From a virus, in IMG/VR virus record IMGVR_UViG_3300025141_000209, positions 1 to 43,293 of that record: a stretch of 43,293 nucleotides of DNA, one strand, 5' to 3'. Below are positions 6,450-14,439 of this stretch, one piece after another. The notes beneath the pieces were generated by a model that worked only from the letters and a program-made list of their open reading frames with translations, was not told the DNA's origin and made no database searches. The first letter of the stretch is position 1, and the number at the start of each line of letters is the position of its first letter. The translations under genes and the position numbers were made by a program.

Positions 6450-8561
6450 ATGGCTTACAAAATTTTTAGTGCTAACGATGTGAAGGCCGCAGCGGTTGAC
6501 GTGGCGGCGGATTCATTCGCAATCATCGATGCTAATGACAGCAACAAAACCCGAAAGGAAAGCGTTGCAGACTTGATCACGGCGGTTGCCGGGTCTGGAT
6601 TATCAGCGTCAAGTGGTGTGCTTGCAGTCGATCTCGGTGAGGTGACCGCTGCCACTGTTGACGTGTCCGCTGATCACTTTCTGTTTCTAGACGGTAGCGC
6701 TACTGGCGCAACTAAAAAGGACAGCATTGCGGACCTCATGACAGCCGTAGCCGGAACCGGGCTTTCTGCCTCCTCTGGCGCTCTATCGGTTGACGCTTCA
6801 CAGGCTCAAATCACGACCCTAGCAGGCTTGACCGCTGCCGGCGCTAACGGTAGCAGCCTAACGCTGACCTATGACGCCATGAAGCTGCAATCGGCTGATG
6901 CGAACGAGCCGGCGTTTACGCTCGAAAACACCAACGCTGATGCCAACGGTCCCGTTCTAAAGTTGAACAAGAACGGTACATCGGTCGCTGACAATGACAT
7001 CGCCGGTTCAATCCTTTTCTCGTCAGAGGATGACGCAAGCAACGCTACCGACTACGCAAAAATCGTCGGCGGTGTTCTTGATGCAACATCGGGTGAGGAA
7101 CAGGGCGCGTTGTCGTTCTGGGTTGCTGAGTATGACGGCTCGGCGACCATGGGGCTTGAGATGAAAGGGCTCGCGACCGACGGCGATATCACCGTTGACG
7201 TGAAAACCCATGACGGATCAGCCGGTGGATTGATGCTTGGTGGGTATCTGGTAACCTCGACCGCTGCTGAGTTAAACCTCATCGACGGCTCTAGTGCCGG
7301 GACCGTGGTTAATAGCAAGGCCGCAGTCTACGGATCAAGCGGGGAGTTAAACGCCACAACGCTCCAGATTGCCGGAACTTCGATCACTGCTACTGCTGCT
7401 GAACTTAACATCATGGATGGTGTTACTTCCACAGCCGCTGAGTTAAACATCCTTGATGGTGTGACCTCAACCGCAGCAGAATTGAATATCCTTGATGGAG
7501 TGACTGCAACAGCGGCAGAGCTTAACATCATGGATGGCAATGCTACCGTAAACAACAGCGTAACTGTTGCAGACGGTGACGGGCTTGTGTTCAACGATGC
7601 TGGAACCATGAAGCAACTCGACGTTCGTGCGTTGGCTGCTTACATGGATGACGAGATCACCTCGATGCCCAACCTCGTTGCATCCGGCGCTTTGAACAGC
7701 GGTTCAATCAGCAGTGGCTTTGGCAACATCGACAACGGATCGAGCACGCTTGATACCGGCGTCGCTACTGTTGCGAGCATGGTGTGTACTGCTGGTGCTA
7801 CCTTCGGCGGTGGTTACGGCTCAACTGGAGTGACCATCTCGACCGCTGGTGTTCTACAGGCTGACGGTGCTGGTACTTTCGGCGGTGCGTTGACTTGTGC
7901 AACTAGCCTCACGATCGGCAGTGCTGCAATGAGTGAGGCTGACCTTGAGCAACTCGACGGCATCACTGCTGGTACGGCTGCTGCAAGCAAGGCTCTCGTT
8001 CTCGATGCTAACAAGGATATCGGAACTATCCGAAACTTGACCATCGACGGCGTTTTCACTGACGGAAATTACACGTTCGACACTAGCGGAAATGTTTCCG
8101 GCCTCGGTACGGTTGCCTCTGGCGCTATCAGTTCGAGCGGTATCGTTCTCACAAGTGACGCAACGGATGCTAGCAGCACCACAGCAGCGGCTCTCAAGTC
8201 GGCTGGTGGCCTTGCTGTTGTCAAGAGTGCAATCGTCGGAAAAATGCTTGCTTGTCAGGCTATTTCGGTATCCGGTGTTGTCGCCAAAAGCGCTAACTTC
8301 ACGGTTGATTCCGCGTCTGGAACTTACGACGGTGTCATTCTCTGTGATTCGTCGAGTTCTGCGTTTACGATTACGCTTCCCGCAGTTACTCCCGGTCGCC
8401 GTGTCGTTATCAAGGATTCGGCTGGTTCTGCTGCAACCAACGCAATTTCGATTGCGACCCCTGGTTCAGAGACAATCGACGGTGCAAGCAGCTTTGATAT
8501 TGAAGTAAATTACGCCGCCGTGACTTGCATGTCTGACGGAACCAACTGGTTCATCATGTAA
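6450..8561 (+). CDS. large fibre-like virion protein with AAELN repeats
   Basis: A 703-residue protein rich in Ala, Ser, Thr and Gly. Residues 11-61 and 65-115 are a duplicated unit (VDVAADSFAIIDAND against VDVSADHFLFLDGSA; both end in LSASSG). Four tandem 13-residue units of the type TSTAAELNILDGV cover residues 313-364, with a divergent one near 270; this motif is common in structural proteins of environmental phages. The C-terminal 85 residues match the domain ending the previous gene product (RRVVIKDSAGSA, ETIDGASSF, MSDGTNWFIM). AAAGGAG lies seven bases before ATG 6450, and GCT/GGT/CTT-rich codon use suggests high expression. A strong terminator follows. It is probably a tail or head fibre; the receptor is unknown. 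Confidence 0.78.
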   Translation: MAYKIFSANDVKAAAVDVAADSFAIIDANDSNKTRKESVADLITAVAGSGLSASSGVLAVDLGEVTAATVDVSADHFLFLDGSATGATKKDSIADLMTAVAGTGLSASSGALSVDASQAQITTLAGLTAAGANGSSLTLTYDAMKLQSADANEPAFTLENTNADANGPVLKLNKNGTSVADNDIAGSILFSSEDDASNATDYAKIVGGVLDATSGEEQGALSFWVAEYDGSATMGLEMKGLATDGDITVDVKTHDGSAGGLMLGGYLVTSTAAELNLIDGSSAGTVVNSKAAVYGSSGELNATTLQIAGTSITATAAELNIMDGVTSTAAELNILDGVTSTAAELNILDGVTATAAELNIMDGNATVNNSVTVADGDGLVFNDAGTMKQLDVRALAAYMDDEITSMPNLVASGALNSGSISSGFGNIDNGSSTLDTGVATVASMVCTAGATFGGGYGSTGVTISTAGVLQADGAGTFGGALTCATSLTIGSAAMSEADLEQLDGITAGTAAASKALVLDANKDIGTIRNLTIDGVFTDGNYTFDTSGNVSGLGTVASGAISSSGIVLTSDATDASSTTAAALKSAGGLAVVKSAIVGKMLACQAISVSGVVAKSANFTVDSASGTYDGVILCDSSSSAFTITLPAVTPGRRVVIKDSAGSAATNAISIATPGSETIDGASSFDIEVNYAAVTCMSDGTNWFIM
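7386..7541 (+). repeat. four tandem 39-bp coding repeats
   Basis: Four units start at 7386, 7425, 7464 and 7503, each encoding a 13-residue T-x-T-A-A-E-L-N-I-x-D-G unit. The DNA differs mainly at third codon positions, so selection has kept the protein repeat rather than the DNA repeat. Confidence 0.9.
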
Positions 8562-8623
8562 GCCTGTGATAGGCTAATGCGAATAATCCTCTTTTATCTG
8601 TGACGGGTACTAGAGATTTCGCG

Positions 8624-8659
8624 ACCCTCGCTAGGTTCCGGCCTGGCGGGGGTTTTTTT
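8624..8659 (+). terminator. strong Rho-independent terminator
   Basis: A 12-base stem (8624-8635 with 8642-8653, including two G-T pairs) closes a six-base loop and is followed by a T run ending at 8659. It stops transcription of the abundant fibre gene before the large terminase gene. The 22-bp repeat copy 7 starts two bases after it. Confidence 0.9.
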
Positions 8660-8661
8660 GT

Positions 8662-8683
8662 ACGGGGGGTGGCAGTTTTCACA
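8662..8683 (-). repeat. 22-bp boundary repeat, copy 7
   Basis: On the minus strand it reads TGTGAAAA-CTGCCA-CCCCCCGT, a perfect match. It lies between the terminator and the ATG of the large terminase at 8705, so any transcript of that gene must start in or near it or read through the terminator. Confidence 0.92.
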
Positions 8684-8704
8684 GAAAGTCGCTACGATCC
8701 CGCC

Positions 8705-10237
8705 ATGGGAGTTGCTCACGATCAGCTAAAAGGTGCCATACATGCGTTGGCGTCTCTGGCCAATAGTAACCCGTCTACCTTTTGCGAGTTTGTTTTAAAG
8801 GATGAGCGATCCGGCAAGCGCATTGTAAACGGCGAGATGCACGAGGTCTGGCACAAGTTTGTGACCGAGAATGAGCGCGTTGTTATCTGGGCGTCTGTCG
8901 AAAGTGGCAAAACCCAGCAAATCACGATTGGTCGTACCTTGTGGGAGCTTGGGCACGACCCGTCTAAGCGTTGTCTCGTCGTAAGCAAGTCGAAAAATCA
9001 GGCTGAAAAGTTCATCCGACCCATGCGTCACTATATCGAAAGTTCTCAGGAGTTGCGCCTGGTGTTCCCCGAAATGCGCCCCGGTAAACGGTGGACAGAC
9101 GGTGCGTTTGATGTCGCCGGAAAAGGCGGTGCTGCGAAGGACTTTTCAGTCGAGTGCAGTGGTTTAGACGGAAACATCCTCGGTGCTCGTTACGATTTCG
9201 TTGTGATCGACGATTTGCTTGATTGGGAAACCACTAGGACCCGTTACCAGCGTGAAAAAGTGCTTTCATGGCTTCGGACAACTGTTTTTGGTCGTTTGAC
9301 CGCCGAGGCGAAGGTGATTTTCCTTGCAAACGCCTGGGAAAAGGACGACGCGGCGCACGTTTTTGCCAAGGAGGGCTGGGCTAGTATGCGTAGTCCGCTG
9401 ATCAACTGGGATACTGGCGAACTTGCATGGTCTAAGCAGTGGTCACGAGAGCGGATCGAGAAATACAAGAAGTCCAACCCAGCGGAATTCGACCGGCAGA
9501 TAATGTGTTTACCTCGAAAGCCTGGCGAACAGCGTTTTCGTGAGGAGTGGCTTTCAACCTGCTTGGAGCGTGGACGTGGTCGGACGCTTGTTTATGAGCT
9601 TGACGAAATACCGGAAGGGTATCGAACGGTTACCGGCGTTGACCTTGGTATCGGCGTGAAGGACCACCACGACGAGACAGCGATTTGCACGCTTTTGATT
9701 TCTCCGTACCGAGAGCGTGAAATTTTGTGGATTGAAGCGGGCCGATGGTCTGCACCCGAGATTGTGAAGCGCGTTTTAGAGCAGCACCGCCGTTTTGGCA
9801 GCGTGATTTTCGTTGAGAACAACGCCGCGCAGGATTTTCTGGTCCAATTTGCACGACTTGAGGGAGATAATGTCCCAATTCGGCGCTTTACTACGGGCCG
9901 CAATAAGTGGCATCCGAGTTACGGTGTTGAGGGTATAGCGGCAGAAATGAGTGCCGGGAAGTGGATTATTCCTAGCGGAAAGGGCTGGTTAGAGGAGGAT
10001 GTCCAGAAGTGGGTCGATGAGATGCGCTACTTTGACCCCGGCAGTCACACTGGAGATCGCCTGATGGCATCGTGGATTGCTCGTGAGGGTGCCCGTAGGG
10101 ATGAGGGTGTTCACCGCGTGGACTACATTCCAAGAGAGCCTGGGAAAACGGCACTGAACCCCGATTCTGACGATCCGGCTGGCGAACAGTTGTGGGAGGA
10201 TTTGCGTCAATTCATGGATCTAGACGATGATGATTAG
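8705..10237 (+). CDS. terL: terminase large subunit
   Basis: A 510-residue DNA-packaging motor and nuclease. The ATPase part has a Walker-A-like ASVESGKT (residues 63-70), an adenine-proximal region around residues 90-96 (CLVVSKS), and Walker B FVVIDD (165-170). A coupling-type segment VIFLANAW lies near 204-211. The RNaseH-like nuclease part has VDLG (D313), FVEN (E371) and TGDRLMASW (D451), the expected three acidic residues. The frame is open from 8600, but the terminator and repeat occupy that stretch, so ATG 8705 is chosen; it lacks a clear ribosome-binding site. It normally works with the small subunit (probably the gene at 4429) and the portal (18144), both unusually distant. Confidence 0.93.
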   Translation: MGVAHDQLKGAIHALASLANSNPSTFCEFVLKDERSGKRIVNGEMHEVWHKFVTENERVVIWASVESGKTQQITIGRTLWELGHDPSKRCLVVSKSKNQAEKFIRPMRHYIESSQELRLVFPEMRPGKRWTDGAFDVAGKGGAAKDFSVECSGLDGNILGARYDFVVIDDLLDWETTRTRYQREKVLSWLRTTVFGRLTAEAKVIFLANAWEKDDAAHVFAKEGWASMRSPLINWDTGELAWSKQWSRERIEKYKKSNPAEFDRQIMCLPRKPGEQRFREEWLSTCLERGRGRTLVYELDEIPEGYRTVTGVDLGIGVKDHHDETAICTLLISPYREREILWIEAGRWSAPEIVKRVLEQHRRFGSVIFVENNAAQDFLVQFARLEGDNVPIRRFTTGRNKWHPSYGVEGIAAEMSAGKWIIPSGKGWLEEDVQKWVDEMRYFDPGSHTGDRLMASWIAREGARRDEGVHRVDYIPREPGKTALNPDSDDPAGEQLWEDLRQFMDLDDDD

Positions 10238-10265
10238 ACGCCCGCAGTAATTCTTGGTAAAACTT

Positions 10266-10287
10266 TGTGAAAACATGGACCCCCCGT
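10266..10287 (+). repeat. 22-bp boundary repeat, copy 8
   Basis: Reads TGTGAAAA-CATGGA-CCCCCCGT, a perfect match. It lies in the 69-base gap after terL. AGAGG starts four bases after it and is the likely ribosome-binding site for the gene at 10307. Confidence 0.92.
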
Positions 10288-10306
10288 TCAGAGGTAGAAA
10301 TATAGC

Positions 10307-10702
10307 ATGAGCACGTACACAAAAGGCCCACATCGATTTCAGCTTACTGCTGCAAACAGTCATACCGTTGAGATCGGCAAAAACTCCGTGTCCGCTGACA
10401 GCGTAAGCCTCGGTGGATACAATTTCGACGAGTCGTACAACGTACACATTATCCGTGGCTGTACACTTGGGGCGGGTGATTCTATCGATGTTTACGGAAC
10501 GGGGATCGGCGGATCGGACGGCTACACGCTTATCGGAACGCTTTCCGCCGCTGCTGATTCGAACAGCTTTCTCGAAATTCACGGTGGGTACTGGAAAGGG
10601 TTCAAAATTGTCGGAACTTCCCTTACGGGAAGTAATGATATTTGGTTTACAAGCCGAGTTCCCGATCACGCCTCCGGCGTTAGTAACGGCAAATTAAGCT
10701 AA
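10307..10702 (+). CDS. small beta-rich virion-like protein
   Basis: A 131-residue protein with no family that I recognise. It has the pattern of a compact beta sandwich: FQLTAANSHTVEIG, YNVHIIRGCTLGAGDSIDVYG, GYTLIGTLSAA, GFKIVGTSL. A Gly/Ser-rich tail follows. No signal peptide or membrane segment is present. It could be a head decoration or tail-tip protein. The stop codon is directly followed by the ATG of the endolysin gene, so the two are co-transcribed. Confidence 0.65.
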   Translation: MSTYTKGPHRFQLTAANSHTVEIGKNSVSADSVSLGGYNFDESYNVHIIRGCTLGAGDSIDVYGTGIGGSDGYTLIGTLSAAADSNSFLEIHGGYWKGFKIVGTSLTGSNDIWFTSRVPDHASGVSNGKLS

Positions 10703-11626
10703 ATGTCTGAAAAATCGATCCTAAACCGCGAAAATGCGGGGGTGTATGGCTGGGATCCAACATGGTTTGATTTGCCACCCGATACGTGGGGGTTTGAACT
10801 TGAGGACGCAATAGCCGACTTTCAGGATGAATGGTCGATACCCATTGACGGTATTTGCGGCGATCTAACTTTTCGGCGCGTACAGCTTATGCGAGATCAT
10901 TTTCTCGATCTAGACCCCGATGAACCGTCAGAGGTGTGTGACTCAATTATCGTTGATGGTGAGCGCCTGCCCATCAAGTGGGACAAGGTATTGACCTATG
11001 AGGAGCAAGGCGGCTTCCGTGTCACAAAGGGCTTCAGCGACAAGCCCCGCACGGGCAAGGGTTGCGTTGTTCACTGGCCTGTCACCTACACCCCAAAGCA
11101 GACAGTGTCTGTGTTAAACAAAAGGGGCTATGGGACACATTTTGAGATTGGCCCACCCATTGGACCGAGTGGTGATGTCACGATCTATCAATATGTTGAT
11201 GCATCTATGCAGACATGGCACGCGGTTGGGGCCAATCACTTGGTTGGGATTGACATCACGTCTCCAGTTTACGCAAAACCAAAAATATTGAGCAAGCTAG
11301 AGGCGTTAGGTCACACCGAGCGCCCTATACTGAGCGGTTATAAGGTCAACGGCTGGAAAACCCCGACAATCGTGGGTTATCATGAGAATCAACTAAAAGC
11401 GTTATATGCTTTACTGGGAGCCCTGCATGTTCATTGCGGAATAGTGCTGGAAGCCCCCGCCCACACCGGAGATCCGATGCATATTCGGAGCCTTACAAAC
11501 AAGCGGTCAATTCGAAATGGTGTTTTTCACCACGCAGAGGTTGATATCGCTCGGAGGGGTAAGTGGGATACGGTGGGCGTTGATTTGAAAGAATCGGTAA
11601 ACAACGCAAACGACTTCCTTGTTTAA
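10703..11626 (+). CDS. endolysin: amidase with N-terminal peptidoglycan-binding domain
   Basis: A 307-residue lysis enzyme. Residues 30-62 (FELEDAIADFQDEWSIPIDG, then ICGDLTFRRVQ) match a peptidoglycan-binding type 1 domain. Residues 115-290 match the Amidase_2 fold of N-acetylmuramoyl-L-alanine amidases: VVHWPVT with H124, IYQYVDASMQTWHAVGANH, GVFHHAEV with H276/H277, and KWDTVG with D289 as likely zinc or active-site residues. It would cleave between muramic acid and the stem peptide. It has no signal peptide, so release probably depends on one of the holin-like proteins encoded just downstream. Confidence 0.88.
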   Translation: MSEKSILNRENAGVYGWDPTWFDLPPDTWGFELEDAIADFQDEWSIPIDGICGDLTFRRVQLMRDHFLDLDPDEPSEVCDSIIVDGERLPIKWDKVLTYEEQGGFRVTKGFSDKPRTGKGCVVHWPVTYTPKQTVSVLNKRGYGTHFEIGPPIGPSGDVTIYQYVDASMQTWHAVGANHLVGIDITSPVYAKPKILSKLEALGHTERPILSGYKVNGWKTPTIVGYHENQLKALYALLGALHVHCGIVLEAPAHTGDPMHIRSLTNKRSIRNGVFHHAEVDIARRGKWDTVGVDLKESVNNANDFLV

Positions 11627-11635
11627 GGCGGACTC

Positions 11636-11974
11636 ATGAGCAAGAAAAACCCCTGGTGGCAAGAGAACTTCTCCTCAATAATCAAGGCTATGTCCTTTTT
11701 AACTTTTGTCATCGGCGTGCTCTGGGGTGGCGGTGCGTGGATGGCATCACAGGACGCCCAGGCCCAAACGGCAAACAAAACATTAGAAAAAATTGAATCC
11801 CGTGTTGATGATGTGAACACTCGCATGACGAAAACGGAAGAGCAGATACGATCTCTGTCACGCGAATCGGAGCGAATGTACCGAAGCGCCGAGAAGCTAG
11901 ACACAGCCGTGACGGAGTTAAAAATAATAACCCATGAACTACAGGCCGTGGTTCTGGATAAGGATACGAGGTAG
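11636..11974 (+). CDS. membrane-anchored coiled-coil lysis-region protein
   Basis: A 112-residue protein. One membrane segment (residues 14-37, IIKAMSFLTFVIGVLWGGGAWM) is followed by a long coiled coil (EKIESRVDDVNTRMTKTEEQ to the end). This topology fits an inner-membrane spanin-like or holin-associated protein with the coiled coil in the periplasm; the short positive N-terminus supports N-in orientation. It starts nine bases after the endolysin stop. The exact lysis role cannot be settled from sequence. Confidence 0.65.
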   Translation: MSKKNPWWQENFSSIIKAMSFLTFVIGVLWGGGAWMASQDAQAQTANKTLEKIESRVDDVNTRMTKTEEQIRSLSRESERMYRSAEKLDTAVTELKIITHELQAVVLDKDTR

Positions 11975-11977
11975 AGC

Positions 11978-12265
11978 ATGGAAGCTATTCCAAAATGGGA
12001 TGAGATTGCAGTTGTCATCATGGTGGCAGCACTTGCGGCATACTCCGTCACATGGATTGTAAAGGCTGCCGCCAGGCAGAAAGAGGATAGCTCACCGTGG
12101 TGGCTTAGGGCCGTCTCCGTTCTTTCGGGTGCTGGTGCTGGTATGGCTGTTGGGGGCTGGCCGTGGGGCCTGGTGGCTGGTTTCGGCGCTGGCTCATTAA
12201 CGACAGCGCTTGTGGGTGTGATTAAGCGCCGCTTAAAGGCTAAGGCCGAAAAGCTGGAGTCGTAG
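11978..12265 (+). CDS. holin-like membrane protein
   Basis: A 95-residue protein with a first membrane helix at residues 9-30 (IAVVIMVAALAAYSVTWIV), a charged loop, and a Gly/Ala-rich hydrophobic stretch (residues 45-80, VSVLSGAGAGMAVGGWPWGL) that can form one or two further helices. It ends in a basic tail (KRRLKAKAEK). Size, helix number and charged C-terminus match phage holins, which make holes in the inner membrane so the endolysin can reach the wall. GAGG precedes ATG 11978 and the next gene follows directly. Confidence 0.72.
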   Translation: MEAIPKWDEIAVVIMVAALAAYSVTWIVKAAARQKEDSSPWWLRAVSVLSGAGAGMAVGGWPWGLVAGFGAGSLTTALVGVIKRRLKAKAEKLES

Positions 12266-12607
12266 GTGTTTCTTGTCAGCCTTTTCGAGGAAATTGGCCT
12301 CACTGGTGGGCTTCTTGCGGCTCTCATTCTCATTGGTTCAATGTTTATGGGGGAGAGGCGCAAAAGGCGGGCCGCTGAAGTGCGTGCGGAGACTGCTAGA
12401 AAGGGTGCGAGAGCTTCGGATGTCGCCAAGGACACCATTGTCGATTCGGCCATCCGGCGAGACGAAGAAGTAGACAAGGCCGAGGCAGAGGCGGATGTTA
12501 AGCGTCAAGAGGTGGACGAGAAAGCGGACGCTCTCGACAGTGCTGCCGTAAAAAGCAACTCCGCACTTGCGGATGCTTGGAATAGCATAATGAGCAGGAA
12601 GAAATAA
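12266..12607 (+). CDS. membrane-anchored charged protein, spanin-like
   Basis: A 113-residue protein starting at GTG 12266, immediately after the previous stop. Residues 9-30 form one membrane helix (IGLTGGLLAALILIGSMFMG), followed by a highly charged helical region (RRKRRAAEVRAETARKGARA, then DEEVDKAEAEADVKRQEVDE). It resembles inner-membrane spanin subunits in topology, but no lipoprotein partner is seen. It could instead be a second holin-like or anti-holin protein. Confidence 0.6.
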   Translation: MFLVSLFEEIGLTGGLLAALILIGSMFMGERRKRRAAEVRAETARKGARASDVAKDTIVDSAIRRDEEVDKAEAEADVKRQEVDEKADALDSAAVKSNSALADAWNSIMSRKK

Positions 12608-13237
12608 ATGTCCTACAACCTTACAAAAGGAAACCAGAAGTCTGGCGACATTACGTTCGAGGATGATTCTGATACCAAGCTGGATTTTGAGGCGGACTCG
12701 ATCGCGCTTGTCGTTGGTGGTGTTAACGCGCTGGTGGCCACGGATGATTTGGCCGGTCACTTTACGGGTTCAGCCGGCGACATTCTCAAGCTGGAGAATT
12801 CAACGGCATATGGTGTCACTTACGGGCAGTTGGTAAAAACAAGCCTGACAATTACCGGAAGTTCGCCAATAGACACGACGCTGGACCTTCCTGCTGCAAG
12901 TGTTATTGATGCGGTTGTTTTAAAGGTCACAACGGCTGGCGCTGTAAACAGCGGATCCGATTACAACATTACAAACGTGTCTTTGACAGCCGGAAGTTCA
13001 ACCAACTCTCTGGCAAGTAGCAGCCTCTCAGGCATGAGCCTTATTGGGTCTAGCTATGTCAGTTCTGGCACAATGTATTACATAAACAACACTGACCACA
13101 ACTACCCAGCCGGCGCGCACGGCATGTTGAATGTGGGAAGCACTTCGGACATCAAGGTCGATTATTCGTCCTCTGATGTTCGGAATAATGCTGTTGTGGA
13201 TGTTATCGTTTTCTATAAAAAATTCGATATGTCGTAG
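12608..13237 (+). CDS. hypothetical beta-rich virion protein
   Basis: A 209-residue Ser/Thr/Gly-rich protein without signal peptide or membrane helix. The pattern LDFEADSIALVVGGVNALVA, DTTLDLPAASVIDAVVLKVTTAG and VDVIVFYKKFDMS suggests a beta sandwich as in head or tail decoration proteins. AGGAAG precedes ATG 12608. Its place among lysis genes is odd; it may be a late structural gene that joined this operon. Confidence 0.6.
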   Translation: MSYNLTKGNQKSGDITFEDDSDTKLDFEADSIALVVGGVNALVATDDLAGHFTGSAGDILKLENSTAYGVTYGQLVKTSLTITGSSPIDTTLDLPAASVIDAVVLKVTTAGAVNSGSDYNITNVSLTAGSSTNSLASSSLSGMSLIGSSYVSSGTMYYINNTDHNYPAGAHGMLNVGSTSDIKVDYSSSDVRNNAVVDVIVFYKKFDMS

Positions 13238-13247
13238 GTTCATTTTT

Positions 13248-13269
13248 TGTGAAAACAGCCACCCCCCGT
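13248..13269 (+). repeat. 22-bp boundary repeat, copy 9
   Basis: Reads TGTGAAAA-CAGCCA-CCCCCCGT, a perfect match. Bases 2-4 (GTG, 13249-13251) are the predicted start codon of the next gene, so the repeat encodes the first seven residues of that protein's signal peptide. Confidence 0.92.
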
Positions 13270-13680
13270 TTTGTATGCCTTTTGGCGGTTATGCTTTTTG
13301 CGTTTCCGTTGCGTGCGGATGGTGGGGACTGCACTCGTGCCAGGTCTGTTGTTTTTAATCAGAAGGTGCCATGTAGCGGCCTTCTTGTTCCTGCTCACGA
13401 GGCGCACGAGCTTTTAAAGTGCGAGATCGAAAAGCTGCCAAAATGCTTTATTGATAGGGAGCTAGATCGAAAAAAGTGTGATGCGCGTACCAAAAGTTGG
13501 AAAGAAACGTTTGAAGCAGAGCGTGATCGTGCATACAAGTTGAATCAACTATTAGACGAGGCGACAAAAGTGTCGCCGCCAGAGGCACCGTGGTGGAAAC
13601 ACCCGGTTTTATGGGCAGCTATAGGAATGGCCGTGGGGGCGGCAAGTACATACGCAATTTTGAAATTAACGGAGGAGTAA
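13249..13680 (+). CDS. secreted, C-terminally anchored spanin-like protein
   Basis: A 143-residue protein. It begins with a clear signal peptide (MKTATPRFVCLLAVMLFAFP, likely cut after LRA near residue 23). A periplasmic part follows with the pattern VPCSGLLVPAHEAHELLKCE and paired cysteines, then a charged helical region. A C-terminal membrane helix (residues 118-138, VLWAAIGMAVGAASTYAIL) completes it. I recall similar proteins beside phage holin/endolysin genes, so a role in outer-membrane disruption is likely, but this is inference. GTG 13249 is the only start that keeps the signal peptide; it lies inside the 22-bp repeat and has no good ribosome-binding site. Confidence 0.68.
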   Translation: MKTATPRFVCLLAVMLFAFPLRADGGDCTRARSVVFNQKVPCSGLLVPAHEAHELLKCEIEKLPKCFIDRELDRKKCDARTKSWKETFEAERDRAYKLNQLLDEATKVSPPEAPWWKHPVLWAAIGMAVGAASTYAILKLTEE

Positions 13681-13681
13681 A

Positions 13682-14011
13682 TTGGGTGATTCCATCATTT
13701 CTCAACTTCTTGATTTCAGCGCCCTCGGACTGTTCGCTGCATTTTTGGTGTGGCAGCACATACAAATGCAAAAAAAGTTTGAGACGCTGGTGTCATCCTT
13801 TCAATCACAGCTAAAAGAAATCGATGCAGGCTATGAGCGTCGGATAGAAATAATGCGAGAGCGGTACGACCGGGTGATCACTGACATCCGTAAAGAGGCC
13901 CGTGAAAACGAAAATAAACTTCTATCTGAGCGACAGGTCTTGCAGAGTCAGCTTTTAGCACGAGAGAGGGAGTCTCTAGTAAACATTAGAAGGAAAGATT
14001 TAAGTGTGTAG
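13682..14011 (+). CDS. membrane-anchored coiled-coil protein
   Basis: A 109-residue protein starting at TTG 13682, behind GGAGG at the end of the preceding gene. Residues 9-25 (LDFSALGLFAAFLVWQH) form a membrane helix; the rest is a long charged coiled coil (LKEIDAGYERRIEIMRERYD, then IRKEARENENKLLSERQVLQ). This is the topology of an inner-membrane spanin or of phage proteins that tether a complex to the membrane. It overlaps the next gene by eight bases. Confidence 0.62.
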   Translation: MGDSIISQLLDFSALGLFAAFLVWQHIQMQKKFETLVSSFQSQLKEIDAGYERRIEIMRERYDRVITDIRKEARENENKLLSERQVLQSQLLARERESLVNIRRKDLSV

Positions 14012-14300
14012 AGAAACCTTAAAAAAAGTAATCGGGTGGAGAATAATATCTCTCGCCACCTCTAGCCTTTTGGCGTGGCCTTTTATGGACAGTTACACCC
14101 ATTCGTTAGGTGTTTCTTTGGTCCTTAATCCGGCGATGCTGTGTGTTCATTACGTGTTTGAGCGTTTTTGGAAATCGAAGTTTGAAACTAGTTCCCCGAC
14201 CCCTTTGATGGCGACTTACAAGAAGAGTCTGATTGAGCGGCAGGAGGCTTTGGCCGGCTTCGATAGTCGGTGGCGTACCAACCGCTTCCGCGAAGAATAA
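14004..14300 (+). CDS. DUF2061-like small membrane protein
   Basis: A 98-residue protein starting at GTG 14004. The segments KKVIGWRIISLATSSLLAWP, SYTHSLGVSLVLNPAMLCVH and YVFERFWKSKFE match the two-helix pattern I associate with DUF2061 membrane proteins (WR motif, helix, helix, Y..ER.W). The function of that family is unknown; some phages and bacteria carry one. The last 113 bases overlap the FmdB-like gene on the other strand, so transcription converges here. Confidence 0.65.
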   Translation: MCRETLKKVIGWRIISLATSSLLAWPFMDSYTHSLGVSLVLNPAMLCVHYVFERFWKSKFETSSPTPLMATYKKSLIERQEALAGFDSRWRTNRFREE

Positions 14301-14439
14301 AGCTCGTAGTCGATATTAGCCGATGTAAGCCGTTGGCCGCACCGCACTCTGTGCAGTCGGTCAGCGGCTCATCTTTTATGCCTTGAATTTTTTCGAGCTT
14401 CTTTCCACACGATTGGCATTTGTATTCGTAAATAGGCAC
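14188..14439 (-). CDS. FmdB-family zinc-ribbon protein
   Basis: An 83-residue protein starting at GTG 14439 with GAGG eight bases upstream. It begins PIYEYKCQSCGKKLEKIQGI and continues CTECGA...LHRLISTTSFIL, GSGWYATDY: the CxxC...CxxC ribbon and the conserved SxxSFxLxGxGWYxTDY tail of the FmdB family. These small zinc proteins are often called regulators, though their activity is poorly known. Here the gene is the last of a three-gene minus-strand unit and overlaps the DUF2061-like gene by 113 bases tail to tail. Confidence 0.85.
   Translation of the reverse strand: MPIYEYKCQSCGKKLEKIQGIKDEPLTDCTECGAANGLHRLISTTSFILRGSGWYATDYRSRPKPPAAQSDSSCKSPSKGSGN

Noticed and set aside
7386-7541. Regular 39-bp repeats as a possible CRISPR array
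   Set aside because: There are no unique spacers; the units are contiguous and encode a regular protein repeat.
8600-8704. Upstream start for terL at 8600
   Set aside because: That stretch contains a strong terminator hairpin and the 22-bp element; the protein-like sequence starts at ATG 8705.
11623-12477. 284-codon open frame on the minus strand
   Set aside because: Antisense to three well-supported lysis-region genes with good start signals; Ser/Arg-rich shadow composition.
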